DNA from: Moraxella canis
GTDB lineage: Bacteria > Pseudomonadota > Gammaproteobacteria > Pseudomonadales > Moraxellaceae
Length of the DNA stretch: 64,000 bases
Direction: 5' to 3'
Assembly (NCBI RefSeq): GCF_002014965.1
Contig: NZ_MUXT01000004.1
Span: 281,259 to 345,258, forward strand
The position numbers and the translations under genes were made by a program. The notes under the pieces were generated by a model. It searched no databases. It saw only the letters and a list, made by a program, of their open reading frames with translations, and was not told the DNA's origin. Shown here one piece after another: positions 1-8,560 of this stretch (position 1 is its first letter; each line of letters starts with the position of its first letter).

Positions 1-25
1 AATAATCAAAGCCTTGGAGATTTTC

Positions 26-193
26 ATGAAACAAAGCGAGCAGACGACTTTTAATATGCGCGTAGACAAGCATTTGGTCGAGCAGTTCAAGCAAGCGGCG
101 CGAGATAATAATCGTACCGCAAGTCAACTACTGCGCGATTGCATGATTGAATATGTTAAGAAAAATCGCCAAGCGGATATGTTTAAGCGTTAA
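26..193 (+). CDS. Ribbon-helix-helix (Arc/CopG-type) small DNA-binding protein
   Basis: This 55-residue ORF starts at an ATG preceded by a good ribosome binding site (TTGGAGA at 14-20) and ends at TAA. The N-terminal segment TTFNMRVDKHLVEQF looks like the DNA-contacting beta strand plus first helix of a ribbon-helix-helix protein, and NRTASQLLRDCMIEYV looks like the second helix, including the usual Thr/Ser-rich turn. Proteins of this size and pattern are antitoxins of the RelB/DinJ or ParD type, or stand-alone repressors. No toxin gene follows: the next gene is a nitroreductase 27 bp on. A toxin partner, if any, would have to lie upstream, outside the window. The fold is fairly clear; the role is not known. 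Confidence 0.7.
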   Translation: MKQSEQTTFNMRVDKHLVEQFKQAARDNNRTASQLLRDCMIEYVKKNRQADMFKR

Positions 194-220
194 TTTTACT
201 CACAACTCAATGGGTGATAT

Positions 221-943
221 ATGGATTTTAAAGCCGTTGTTGATCATCGCCGTGCGGTGCGAGATTATGATTCAAATCGGGAGCTAGACCCAGCGTTGGT
301 GGTCGATTGCCTAAAGCTTGCGCAGCTGTCGCCCAGTAGCTCAAATATGCAGCTGTACGAATTTTATCACATTACCGATGCCGATATGCTCAAAAAGCTT
401 GCCAAAGCTTGCCTGTCACAGCAAGCGGCTACCAGTGCCGCCCAAATGGTCGTTTTTGTGACGCGCCAAGATAAATATGCCCAAAGAGCCAAATCGGTAC
501 TGTCTTTTGAGCGAAATAATATCAAGACCTATAGTCCGCCTGAGCGTCAAGCATCGCGCATTAAGCGCATGGAGAAATATTATGGCGTGCTGATGCCAAC
601 GATTTATCGCACGACATTTGGCGTGCCAAGTTTGCGCAGCGCGGCATTTTCAGCCATCCAAAAATTCAAGCCTGTATATGATCGTGTCTCTGCTACCGAT
701 GTACGGATCATGGTGCATAAAAGCTGTGCCTTGGCTGCCCAAACTTTCATGCTTGCCATGAGTGCAGCAGGGGCTGATACTTGTCCGATGGAAGGCTTTG
801 ACAGTAGAATGGTTAATAATTTACTCAATTTACCCGAAGATGCCGAAGTCAATATGATCATCTCATGTGGCTACCGCACCGAAAAAGGGGTTTGGGGTGA
901 GCGTTTTCGTGTGCCTTTTGAGGAAGTTTATCGGCAGATTTAA
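221..943 (+). CDS. Nitroreductase family protein (FMN-dependent oxidoreductase)
   Basis: The 240-residue product has the nitroreductase layout: an N-terminal phosphate-binding RRAVRDY (residues 10-16), the FMN-contacting SPSSSNMQ (37-44), a central hydrophobic strand (around 75-82), and PMEGFD (189-194) followed by the C-terminal CGYR strand. Such enzymes reduce nitro compounds, quinones or flavins with NAD(P)H in the cytoplasm; the physiological substrate cannot be read from sequence. Residues roughly 95-160 form a long basic and aromatic insertion between the two halves, longer than in small NfsB-type enzymes. It is followed by a strong hairpin terminator, so it is probably transcribed alone or with the small RHH gene upstream. 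Confidence 0.85.
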   Translation: MDFKAVVDHRRAVRDYDSNRELDPALVVDCLKLAQLSPSSSNMQLYEFYHITDADMLKKLAKACLSQQAATSAAQMVVFVTRQDKYAQRAKSVLSFERNNIKTYSPPERQASRIKRMEKYYGVLMPTIYRTTFGVPSLRSAAFSAIQKFKPVYDRVSATDVRIMVHKSCALAAQTFMLAMSAAGADTCPMEGFDSRMVNNLLNLPEDAEVNMIISCGYRTEKGVWGERFRVPFEEVYRQI

Positions 944-949
944 CCAAAT

Positions 950-980
950 AAAAAACCTTTTGCTTTGCAGAAGGTTTTTT
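950..980 (+). terminator. Intrinsic terminator after the nitroreductase gene
   Basis: A 14-bp stem (one T-G wobble) runs from AAAAAACCTT through TTGC, with a TTT loop, to GCAGAAGGTTTTTT. It starts 7 bp after the stop codon and ends in a run of T. Confidence 0.85.
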
Positions 981-1101
981 ATTTTAAATATCTTTAATTA
1001 CGCGACTTTTTTATAAATCATCAATTAAACTTAGCGACAAGTCAATATCATCTAATTATAAATTTAAAAAATGATGAAAATGATTTGTATGTTTATTATT
1101 G

Positions 1102-1128
1102 ATGAAATACAATGAGTTTACATTTCAT
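1102..1128. repeat. Inverted repeat ahead of the YbfB-type MFS gene
   Basis: ATGAAAT (1102-1108) and ATTTCAT (1122-1128) form a perfect 7-bp inverted repeat with a 13-bp spacer, just upstream of the MFS start codon at 1142. Its placement would suit a repressor site, but there is no regulator gene beside it and AT-rich DNA gives such repeats by chance. Confidence 0.3.
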
Positions 1129-1141
1129 ATAAATTATTGTT

Positions 1142-2272
1142 ATGATCTCTCGTCAAGCACTCAAAAATGGCATTGAAGCAGCATTCATGCTTGCTGTCGT
1201 GATGGGCTTTGGGCGTTTTGCTTATACCGCTTTATATCCGTATATGGTGAGTGAGCGAATTTTAAGCATTGAGCAGGGCAGCTTGGCAGCTTCGGCAAAT
1301 TATGTGGGTTATTTGATCGGGGCTTTGATGGCGGTGCGGATTAAGCCGTCCAAAGCGCACCGAATGGCATTCGTTGCATTGCTTGGCACAGCGATTGGCT
1401 TGGTAGCTTTATATTTTGTGCAGTCAAGCTTTGGTATTATTTTTGTGCGTCTGTTGGCTGGTGTGCTCAGCGCGCTGGGGATCGTATCAACTTCGATGTG
1501 GCTTTTGGGGCAGCGTCATCTGCCGCAAGCCGCGCCCATGATGTACGCTGGTGTGGGCTTGGGCATTGCGCTATCGGCAGAAAGCGTGGTTTGGGCGGTC
1601 GGTCAAGGATGGCACTCACCGATGATGTGGCTGATGCTGGGCGCAATGGCGGTTTTGGTGATGATGAGCGTCTTACATGGGCTATTTTTTGACAGGCGCT
1701 TTGGGCAGGGAGATCAAGCCGCAGCCCAGCAGCCAGATACGCCCATCAGCGCCAATGCCTTGATTGGGATGTATGGATTGGCAGGATTTGGTTATATCGT
1801 CACAGCCACTTATCTGCCACTGCTGGTCCAAATGGCGCTGCCTAAGGCTAATATTGGTCATATTTGGGCGGCATTTGGCTTGAGTGTGATCCCATCTTGT
1901 TTTATTTGGTATCGACTGCGTCAGCGGTTTGGTAGTCGCGCAAGTCTGACTTTGAATATGGCGATGCAAGCGCTGGGCGTGATCCTGCCTTTAATTTTGC
2001 CTAATACTTGGGGATATGTGCTAAGCGCTGTGTTTGTTGGAGGCGGGTTTATGGGTACGGTCACTTTGGTGATGCCGATCGCACAGCAGCTGGCTAAGGA
2101 CAGCGGTAAAAATCTCATTGCCATTGTGACGGTCTCATACAGCGCAGGACAGATCATCGGTCCGCTAGTTTCAGCAAAGCTTTATCAGTGGACACATGAT
2201 TTTCAAGCTTCGCTAGTCTTAGCAGCCTGTGCGCTGAGCTTAGGTGCGCTCATTGCTTGGAAAAACGGTTAG
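1142..2272 (+). CDS. MFS transporter, YbfB/YjiJ family
   Basis: The 376-residue product is almost entirely hydrophobic helices separated by short basic loops, as expected for a 12-helix major facilitator permease of the inner membrane. The opening segment EAAFMLAVVMGFGRFAYT is characteristic of the YbfB/YjiJ group, whose substrates are unknown. A cytoplasmic loop around residues 182-200 separates the two halves. The ATG at 1142 has no convincing ribosome binding site, so expression may be weak or the start may be unusual; no in-frame alternative with a better site is evident. A terminator lies upstream, so it should have its own promoter in 981-1141. Confidence 0.8.
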   Translation: MISRQALKNGIEAAFMLAVVMGFGRFAYTALYPYMVSERILSIEQGSLAASANYVGYLIGALMAVRIKPSKAHRMAFVALLGTAIGLVALYFVQSSFGIIFVRLLAGVLSALGIVSTSMWLLGQRHLPQAAPMMYAGVGLGIALSAESVVWAVGQGWHSPMMWLMLGAMAVLVMMSVLHGLFFDRRFGQGDQAAAQQPDTPISANALIGMYGLAGFGYIVTATYLPLLVQMALPKANIGHIWAAFGLSVIPSCFIWYRLRQRFGSRASLTLNMAMQALGVILPLILPNTWGYVLSAVFVGGGFMGTVTLVMPIAQQLAKDSGKNLIAIVTVSYSAGQIIGPLVSAKLYQWTHDFQASLVLAACALSLGALIAWKNG

Positions 2273-2346
2273 CTACAGGATTTCAAATGCATTAAATTCT
2301 TAATCAAAAACTTTATTCTTTAACAACATCAACACAGGAGGGCGAT

Positions 2347-2562
2347 ATGCCGTATGTCAATGTCAAAGTCACAGGGGGCAGCGAAGCACCCACTACTGAG
2401 CAAAAGCAGCAGATCATCGAAGGCGTGACCGAACTGCTTGCGCGCGTTTTGAATAAAAATCCTGCCACTACTGTCGTCGTCATCGATGAAGTTGATATGG
2501 ATAACTATGGATTGGGCGGCAAGACCATTACCGAAGTGCGTAAGCTTGCCAAACAAGGTTAG
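2347..2562 (+). CDS. 4-oxalocrotonate tautomerase family protein
   Basis: This 71-residue protein begins Met-Pro-Tyr-Val; removal of Met leaves the catalytic N-terminal proline of the 4-OT (tautomerase) superfamily. The following strand-helix-strand pattern (VNVKVTGG, EQKQQIIEGVTELLARVL, TTVVVIDEV) is the standard beta-alpha-beta unit. It should form a small cytoplasmic oligomer catalysing keto-enol isomerisation; the substrate is unknown. There is no aromatic meta-cleavage pathway nearby, so a role in catechol degradation is not supported. An AGGAGG-type ribosome binding site (2336-2341) fits the ATG well. It converges on the glycosyltransferase gene, leaving only 38 bp between stop codons. 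Confidence 0.85.
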   Translation: MPYVNVKVTGGSEAPTTEQKQQIIEGVTELLARVLNKNPATTVVVIDEVDMDNYGLGGKTITEVRKLAKQG

Positions 2563-2600
2563 ATGATTGAGGCGTCAATACGCCACACCGTATTGATGCC

Positions 2601-3347
2601 TCATTGCCACGCTTCTTTGATCCAGTCACTAGGCAGCACATGCCGATACCACTTGCCGCCACCGCCCGTGATGGCATCAGGTGGGTTAATCTCCCCATGG
2701 AAGATCACAATTTTGGCATTGGCAGGTTTTTTTGGCGGTACAAAATATGCCAAAGGAATTTTTTGTAGGCAGTGGTATTTAAAGCTGACGCACCAAGACG
2801 GATCCCAATATTCCAAATGGTGATGCTCTCTTAGATAATTTGACAAAAATGCCTGTTCGTGGCGAACTTCTTTGCGGATTTTTTCAAAATTTTGCTCGAA
2901 GTATTCAAGCAAATGTGGATATGTGTTATACCCCACTTTGAAACGATACACCGAACTGTTACCTACCATGCGCCAAGGCTTTTTCCAGTCACGGATGATC
3001 ATGACACTGTCGTCATGTTCGGCTTTATGATTAAAAAAAGCATCAATATTATCAATGATAACGATATCAATATCCAAAAACAGTGCCGTACCTTTTAGCC
3101 CATATAAATCAGGCTTAAAGGTGGTGAGTTTTTTCCAGCCGCGCTCTGGGATATTGCTCGGTAAGTTCAGCTCTGGAATAGGGTGGCAGACGACTTCTTC
3201 TCGAATGCCAGTCGCATCGTCAGTCAGGCAAACCATGGTAAATGGCAAAGTCATATTACGCTTGACCATATTATACAAGCGATTAACATATTCAGCACCG
3301 TATTTGGTACCCCATTTCATACAGATGATATAATTTGTGTCACTCAT
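2601..3347 (-). CDS. Glycosyltransferase-like protein with DxD motif
   Basis: The 248-residue product has a nucleotide-sugar transferase look: an N-terminal strand (NYIICMKWG), a mid-sequence hydrophobic strand ending in LFLDIDIVI with a DxD-type metal motif (D92, D94), and a C-terminal FHGEINPP segment resembling the terminal His motif of GT8-like enzymes. No signal peptide or membrane helix is seen, so it should act at the cytoplasmic face. The start ATG overlaps the end of the acyltransferase gene by 8 bp and has an AAGGA ribosome binding site inside that gene, so the pair are probably made together. I infer a role in lipooligosaccharide or another glycolipid; the sugar and acceptor are unknown. 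Confidence 0.7.
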   Translation of the reverse strand: MSDTNYIICMKWGTKYGAEYVNRLYNMVKRNMTLPFTMVCLTDDATGIREEVVCHPIPELNLPSNIPERGWKKLTTFKPDLYGLKGTALFLDIDIVIIDNIDAFFNHKAEHDDSVMIIRDWKKPWRMVGNSSVYRFKVGYNTYPHLLEYFEQNFEKIRKEVRHEQAFLSNYLREHHHLEYWDPSWCVSFKYHCLQKIPLAYFVPPKKPANAKIVIFHGEINPPDAITGGGGKWYRHVLPSDWIKEAWQ

Positions 3348-4263
3348 AACTATCCTTAGGCGCAGCTTGAAGCTCGATGGCGATATTTTTTAGCTCATCT
3401 TTATTAAGTAAGTAAGGATTATTTGCCAGTGGTGTGTGTTTGAACCGACGATAGCCCCACATATAATGCAAAAAATGCGGATAAATCATTTGCTCCATCG
3501 CTCGGTTGAGGGCTGCGGTTGCAATCTTGGTGTTCTTTGAATACAGGCGCTCATCGTTTAGCTCATAACAAAACACTTCAAAACCATCGCCATGCTCACG
3601 TTTTATACAGCTTAAACCAACCAAAGCACAGCCAGTTTTTGCGGCAAGCTTTGGCGCTAGCGTACTGGTGATGGTCTCAATCCCAAAAAAGGGGACGATC
3701 TCACCACCTGATACATCAGGGACATGATCGGGTAATATGATACTAAAGCCACCTTCTTTGAGTGTTTTAAAAATTGCCTTAACACCGCTGGCATCCGTAG
3801 GCACCAGACTGGCATTAAGCCGTTCGCGCCCTTGTAAAACAAAGCGATCTACCGCCGCATTTTTCATGGGCTTATACATGATGGTTGGAGAGCCAAACGT
3901 ATTTAACCAAGCATTCATCATCTCCCAAGTCCCAATATGAGGCACGATTGCAAGCATGCCATTGGGATTGGCAAGGGCTTTGGTTAAGATGTCTTCATGA
4001 TGGACTTGTTTAATTTGTCTCACAGACCACTTTGGCGGCATTGCCCAAGTTTTAAAGCTATCTACCGTGCTGATGAGCTGGTTTTTGAGAATTTGTTTGG
4101 TCAGTTTTTGCCGCTGCTTGTCCGGCATCTGAGGGTGAACCAAGATTAAATTGGCTTGGATACTGCGATAAATGCTAAGCTGACAATGATAGGCAATATA
4201 AGACGCACACGCTGCCAATCCACGCAGGACTGACAGCGGTACATATCTTAAAAAGCCAAGCAC
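3340..4263 (-). CDS. Lysophospholipid/lipid A acyltransferase family protein (LpxL/LpxM-like)
   Basis: This 307-residue protein has an N-terminal hydrophobic anchor (residues 1-30) and the acyltransferase HX4E catalytic motif in PHIGTWEMMN (H109, E114), followed by LPTDASGVKAIFKTL and the PDHVPDVSGG segment typical of the HtrB/LpxL/LpxM family. Members add a secondary acyl chain to Kdo-lipid A at the inner membrane; some homologues use other lipids, for example ornithine lipids or glycolipids. It begins with GTG (4261-4263) 3 bp after the aspS stop and overlaps the glycosyltransferase gene downstream, so aspS, this gene and the glycosyltransferase look like one transcription unit. Which acyl position it serves cannot be read here. 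Confidence 0.85.
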   Translation of the reverse strand: MLGFLRYVPLSVLRGLAACASYIAYHCQLSIYRSIQANLILVHPQMPDKQRQKLTKQILKNQLISTVDSFKTWAMPPKWSVRQIKQVHHEDILTKALANPNGMLAIVPHIGTWEMMNAWLNTFGSPTIMYKPMKNAAVDRFVLQGRERLNASLVPTDASGVKAIFKTLKEGGFSIILPDHVPDVSGGEIVPFFGIETITSTLAPKLAAKTGCALVGLSCIKREHGDGFEVFCYELNDERLYSKNTKIATAALNRAMEQMIYPHFLHYMWGYRRFKHTPLANNPYLLNKDELKNIAIELQAAPKDSYE

Positions 4264-4266
4264 TGA

Positions 4267-6063
4267 TTATTCTGCTGTTTGTTTTTCGCGAATGCGAATG
4301 CCCAAATCGCGCAATTGGCGATTATCTACTTCGGCAGGTGCTTCGGTCAATGGGCAGTCAGCAGTTTTGGTTTTTGGGAAAGCGATGACATCACGGATTG
4401 AGCTTGCGCCGACCATCAGCATGATCAGGCGATCCAAACCGAATGCCAAGCCACCATGCGGCGGCGCACCAAAACGCAGGGCATCCATCAAGAATTTAAA
4501 TTTAAGCTCAGCTTCTTCTTTTGAGATACCTAGCGCATCGAAGACCGCCTCTTGCATCTCGACCGTATTAATACGCAGTGAGCCACCGCCAATTTCCGTC
4601 CCATTTAGCACCATATCATAAGCGATGGATAGAGCGGTTTCAGGATTTTGTTTAAGCTCTTCAACCGACCCTTTAGGGCGTGTGAAAGGATGGTGAACAG
4701 ATGTCCATTTACCATCGTCGGTTTCTTCAAACATTGGGAAATCAACGACCCAAAGTGGCGCCCACTCACAGGTAAATAAGTTTAGATCGGTACCGATTTT
4801 GACACGCAGTGCGCCCATAGCGTCATTGACGATTTTGGCTTTATCAGCACCAAAGAAAATGATATCGCCAGTTTGGGCATCGGTACGCTTAATCAGCTCA
4901 ACCAAGACCTCGTCGGTCATGTTTTTGATGATAGGTGATTGCAGACCAGAATCTTTATCGACGCCGTTATTGATGTTGGTGGCATCATTGACCTTGATAT
5001 AGGCCAATCCACGCGCACCATAGATGCCGACAAATTTGGTGTATTCATCAATTTGCTTACGGCTCATCTCGCCGCCACCAGGAATGCGCAGTGCCACGAC
5101 GCGACCTTTAGGGTCTTGTGCTGGTCCTGAAAAAACTTTAAATTCAACATCTTGCATGATATCAGCGACATCGACAAGTTTCAAAGGAATGCGCAAATCT
5201 GGCTTATCTGAGGCATAGTCACGCATGGCATCTGCATAGGTCATGCGCGGGAAAGTATCAAACTCAACATCAAGCATGGTTTTGAACAAATCTTTGGTCA
5301 AGCCTTCGGCGATATCCATGATTTCTTCATCTGATAAAAATGATGTTTCAATATCCACTTGGGTAAATTCAGGCTGACGGTCAGCGCGTAAATCTTCATC
5401 GCGGAAGCATTTGGCGATTTGGTAGTAGCGATCAAAACCTGCCACCATCAACAGCTGCTTAAATAGCTGTGGTGATTGGGGTAGGGCGAAGAAGTTGCCT
5501 TGACGCGTACGCGATGGCACCAAATAGTCACGCGCACCTTCAGGTGTTGCGCGCGTCAATACGGGTGTTTCGACATCCAAAAATCCATGATCGTCCAAAT
5601 AGCGGCGAATGGTTGAAGTGGCTTTGGCGCGGAATTTCATACGCTCTTGCATCTCAGGGCGACGCATATCTAAGAAGCGATATTTTAAGCGAAGCTCTTC
5701 TGAGACGGTGATGTTATCGTCGTTCAGTGGAAATGGCGGCGTGTCCGCTTTGGCAATCAGTTCAATTTCTTTACCGAGCAGCTCAACCTGACCGCTGACC
5801 ATGTTCGGATTTTCGGTGCCTTCATAGCGGCGGCGCACGCGTCCTGTAATCTTCAGCAAATATTCTGAGCGAGCAGCATCGGCGGTAGCAAAAGCTTCAG
5901 GCGTATCAGGATCGATCACCACTTGCAGCAAGCCTTCACGGTCACGCATATCCAAGAAGATCACCCCGCCATGGTCGCGGCGACGATGTACCCAGCCTGC
6001 AATGGTAATGGTTTGGTCAATCAGCTCTTCGGTCACCTGACCGCAGTATGTGCTACGCATCAT
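4267..6063 (-). CDS. aspS: Aspartyl-tRNA synthetase
   Basis: The 598-residue product matches bacterial AspRS in length and order: an N-terminal OB-fold anticodon domain (about 1-110, with [11 protein letters not shown]), class II motif 2 in [16 protein letters not shown], an inserted GAD domain (roughly 285-420) and motif 3 near the end ([15 protein letters not shown]). It charges tRNA-Asp in the cytoplasm. Two consecutive ATG codons open the gene; AGGGC lies 7 bases before the first. A clear sigma70 promoter lies about 80 bp upstream. It is the first gene of an operon with the acyltransferase and glycosyltransferase genes. Confidence 0.97.
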   Translation of the reverse strand: MMRSTYCGQVTEELIDQTITIAGWVHRRRDHGGVIFLDMRDREGLLQVVIDPDTPEAFATADAARSEYLLKITGRVRRRYEGTENPNMVSGQVELLGKEIELIAKADTPPFPLNDDNITVSEELRLKYRFLDMRRPEMQERMKFRAKATSTIRRYLDDHGFLDVETPVLTRATPEGARDYLVPSRTRQGNFFALPQSPQLFKQLLMVAGFDRYYQIAKCFRDEDLRADRQPEFTQVDIETSFLSDEEIMDIAEGLTKDLFKTMLDVEFDTFPRMTYADAMRDYASDKPDLRIPLKLVDVADIMQDVEFKVFSGPAQDPKGRVVALRIPGGGEMSRKQIDEYTKFVGIYGARGLAYIKVNDATNINNGVDKDSGLQSPIIKNMTDEVLVELIKRTDAQTGDIIFFGADKAKIVNDAMGALRVKIGTDLNLFTCEWAPLWVVDFPMFEETDDGKWTSVHHPFTRPKGSVEELKQNPETALSIAYDMVLNGTEIGGGSLRINTVEMQEAVFDALGISKEEAELKFKFLMDALRFGAPPHGGLAFGLDRLIMLMVGASSIRDVIAFPKTKTADCPLTEAPAEVDNRQLRDLGIRIREKQTAE

Positions 6064-6141
6064 AATTTTGCCCTAAAAACAGCGCTACCGCATTCACACG
6101 GTTGCGAAAAATGTTAAATTAATAAGAGTTTAAAACGCTAC

Positions 6142-6170
6142 ATTATGCCTTTTAATTGGCTTTCGTGCAA
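6142..6170 (-). promoter_or_regulatory. Sigma70 promoter for the aspS operon
   Basis: Reading the minus strand, TTGCAC (6165-6170) and CATAAT (6142-6147) are separated by exactly 17 bp. Transcription would start near 6135 and give a leader of about 70 nt before aspS. Confidence 0.7.
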
Positions 6171-6561
6171 GTATTGCCGCGAGAAAATTTATTGTTTTTG
6201 GGAGCGGTTTTGACTGATTTTAAGTGATGATTGACTTTATTGTGTCAGGGTGATTGATGAAGTGAGTGATAAAAAGAGTAGGCATATTTTTATCTGCTCA
6301 TACAGCCCACTTATTATAGAATAAAAATACAGTAAAAATTTAACACTTATCAAATTTTCAAATCTTAACCATTTATATTTTGCATAAAAAATGGCAATTT
6401 TTTCAAGATTTTTTATGGCATCTGACGGGTAGCTATGGTAGGATTTGAGTAATTTGATGGCGCAAGTTTGAATGGATTTAAAATTTAAGCCAATCACTGA
6501 TATTGAAACTTGTTGTATTTGCGGTAAATGAGTCGCCCTAGATTAGGATTGTAAATTATCG
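6171..6561. other. AT-rich intergenic region between aspS and nhaP2
   Basis: About 390 bp between the aspS promoter and the antiporter start are markedly AT-rich and carry no convincing gene. A perfect 10-bp inverted repeat (CATAAAAAAT at 6383-6392, ATTTTTTATG at 6408-6417) could form a hairpin. A 19-codon ORF at 6472-6531 ends in TCCICGK, a Cys-rich tail, but has no ribosome binding site. A longer minus-strand frame at 6237-6497 has low-complexity content and no family features. I see no strong promoter for the downstream antiporter gene. Confidence 0.5.
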
Positions 6562-8424
6562 ATGGTCACCTTAAATATTTTATATGTCGTTGCTTCATTA
6601 TTGATATTTGCCAGTATCATGACGAGCACGCTGTCAGCGCGTTTGGGCGTGCCTTTGCTGTTGTTTTTTTTGGGCGTGGGCATGTTGGCGGGCGAAGAAG
6701 GTATTTTGGGGATTGAATTTGCTGAATATAATTTGGCAAATTTCATCGGTCAGGCGGCGCTTGCGTGTATCTTGTTAGATGGCGGTCTTCGTACTTCGAT
6801 GCGCTCGTTTCGCGTGGGGCTTAAGCCTGCGGTCACTTTGGCAAGCTGGGGCGTATTGGCGACGGTGTTGGTGACAGGCATTTTTGCCACTTGGCTTTTG
6901 GATGTGGACTGGCGGCTGGGCGTATTGATGGCTGCCATTGTGGGTTCGACCGATGCAGCAGCAGTATTTAGTCTATTGCGAAACGGCGGCGTCAAGCTCA
7001 ACGACCGTGTACAAGCCACGCTTGAGATTGAATCAGGCGCGAACGACCCATTGGCGATTTTATTAGTCACGGCGATGATCGCCTTAAATCTTGATCCGAC
7101 CAGTCAGGGCATTGGTGATATCATCTTTATGCTCATCAGTCAAATTGGCATTGGTTTGGTGCTTGGGTTGTTGGCAGGTTGGGCATTATCCAAGATGCTG
7201 CCAAAAGTCCACTTGGCAGATGGCATGTACGCCATTTTGATTTTATCTGCTGGCTTAATCGTCTTTGGTATGACAAACCTTTTGGGCGGTTCTGGATTTT
7301 TGGCGGTCTATTTGGCAGGAGTGGTGATCGGTAATACCAAAGTGCGCGCCACAGAGCATGTGCTGCGCGTGATGGACAGTTTTGCTTGGCTGTCGCAAGC
7401 GGTGCTATTTGTGGTGCTGGGTTTGTTGGTGCAGCCCTCAAGCATCTTGGAAGTGATTCATTATTCACTGCTGATCTTTATCTTTTTATTATTTGTGGCG
7501 CGTCCGATCGCAGTATTTAGCTCATTATTACCGTTTCGTTTTGGCATGCGTGAGATCAGTTTTATTTCTTGGGTGGGCTTGCGCGGAGCGGTGCCGATTA
7601 CGCTTGCAATCATCCCAGTGACGATGGCGGTGCCTGGTGCTGACTTGGCATTTAATATTACTTTTGGCGTGGTGATTTTATCCTTATTGGTGCAAGGAGC
7701 GACCATTCCGCTGATGTCTCGTTTATTTCGTGTTTGGGTACCAACGAATAACGAGCCAAAAGCTGAGCACGAAATTTGGGTGGGAGATCAGGCAAATATT
7801 ACTTTATACGAATTTGAAGTCAAGCAGGGCGCGTTTGCCATCGGTCGCCATCCTCAAGCAATTTCTACCAAATTTGATGCGCAAGCCTTGTCTTTATTTG
7901 CGTTGGTGCGCCATGATAAGCTTGTCAATGTCAATGAAGATACGATCTTAAAGATGGGCGATGTGGTTTGGTATGCCATGCGCGGTGATGATGCGCCGAG
8001 CATTGCCAAGATTTTTAATAACTCTGCCACCCAATATCAAAAAAACAGCGAATTTTATGGCGATTGGCTGCTGTCTCCCCATGCGCGCATTGCTGATTTG
8101 CCGTTTTATAATTTGGCGACGCGCTCACTTGCCGCCAATTCATCAAGCCGCTTACCAAGACCTGTCGCCAGTGCCTTTGATGTATTTACCGTACCGCCAA
8201 CGGTTGGGGCGTTGGCTGGGGTTGATGAAGATTTGGTGAATAAATTAACCGAAGCCAAAAATCAAACCGTCGAAGAATTTATGATGCAATATTTTAAGAC
8301 CGAGCCTGTCAAGGGCGATGAAGTGTACCTCAATGAAACTTGGTCGCTCATCGTGCGTGATGTGGACGGACGCGGCCGCTTGCGCGGTGTGGGTCTAAAA
8401 AATAAAATCAAAAAAGACGCTTAA
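6562..8424 (+). CDS. K+/H+ antiporter, NhaP2/CvrA type (CPA1 family)
   Basis: The 620-residue protein has about 12 hydrophobic helices in residues 1-390, including the GSTDAAAVFSLLRN segment and the ESGANDPLAILL segment that carry the conserved acidic transport residues of CPA1 antiporters. These are followed by a TrkA-C-type regulatory domain (about 400-480) and a C-terminal CorC/HlyC-like domain (about 545-620). That three-part order is typical of NhaP2 (CvrA), which exchanges K+ (or Na+) for H+ across the inner membrane. It is somewhat longer than the E. coli protein. The start ATG fits the alignment, though the ribosome binding site is weak. It is transcribed alone or with the SohB-like gene 136 bp downstream. 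Confidence 0.9.
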   Translation: MVTLNILYVVASLLIFASIMTSTLSARLGVPLLLFFLGVGMLAGEEGILGIEFAEYNLANFIGQAALACILLDGGLRTSMRSFRVGLKPAVTLASWGVLATVLVTGIFATWLLDVDWRLGVLMAAIVGSTDAAAVFSLLRNGGVKLNDRVQATLEIESGANDPLAILLVTAMIALNLDPTSQGIGDIIFMLISQIGIGLVLGLLAGWALSKMLPKVHLADGMYAILILSAGLIVFGMTNLLGGSGFLAVYLAGVVIGNTKVRATEHVLRVMDSFAWLSQAVLFVVLGLLVQPSSILEVIHYSLLIFIFLLFVARPIAVFSSLLPFRFGMREISFISWVGLRGAVPITLAIIPVTMAVPGADLAFNITFGVVILSLLVQGATIPLMSRLFRVWVPTNNEPKAEHEIWVGDQANITLYEFEVKQGAFAIGRHPQAISTKFDAQALSLFALVRHDKLVNVNEDTILKMGDVVWYAMRGDDAPSIAKIFNNSATQYQKNSEFYGDWLLSPHARIADLPFYNLATRSLAANSSSRLPRPVASAFDVFTVPPTVGALAGVDEDLVNKLTEAKNQTVEEFMMQYFKTEPVKGDEVYLNETWSLIVRDVDGRGRLRGVGLKNKIKKDA

Positions 8425-8560
8425 TTGAGCGATGATCAATCTTGGCTTAGCTGGTTTGTGCGATTTTTGTAATCAAGTAGTTTTGGGTGTTTAAATTGGG
8501 TATTTTTTCCCCATTTATCACCAAATACGCTTTGATTGATTGAGATATTTAAGGAAAATT

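Noticed and set aside
4292..6117. Plus-strand frames across aspS
   Set aside because: They are shadows of the aspS reading frame with no family features or binding sites.
6237..6497. 86-codon minus-strand frame in the aspS-nhaP2 spacer
   Set aside because: Low-complexity, AT-driven composition with no ribosome binding site, no domain and a position in an AT-rich gap.
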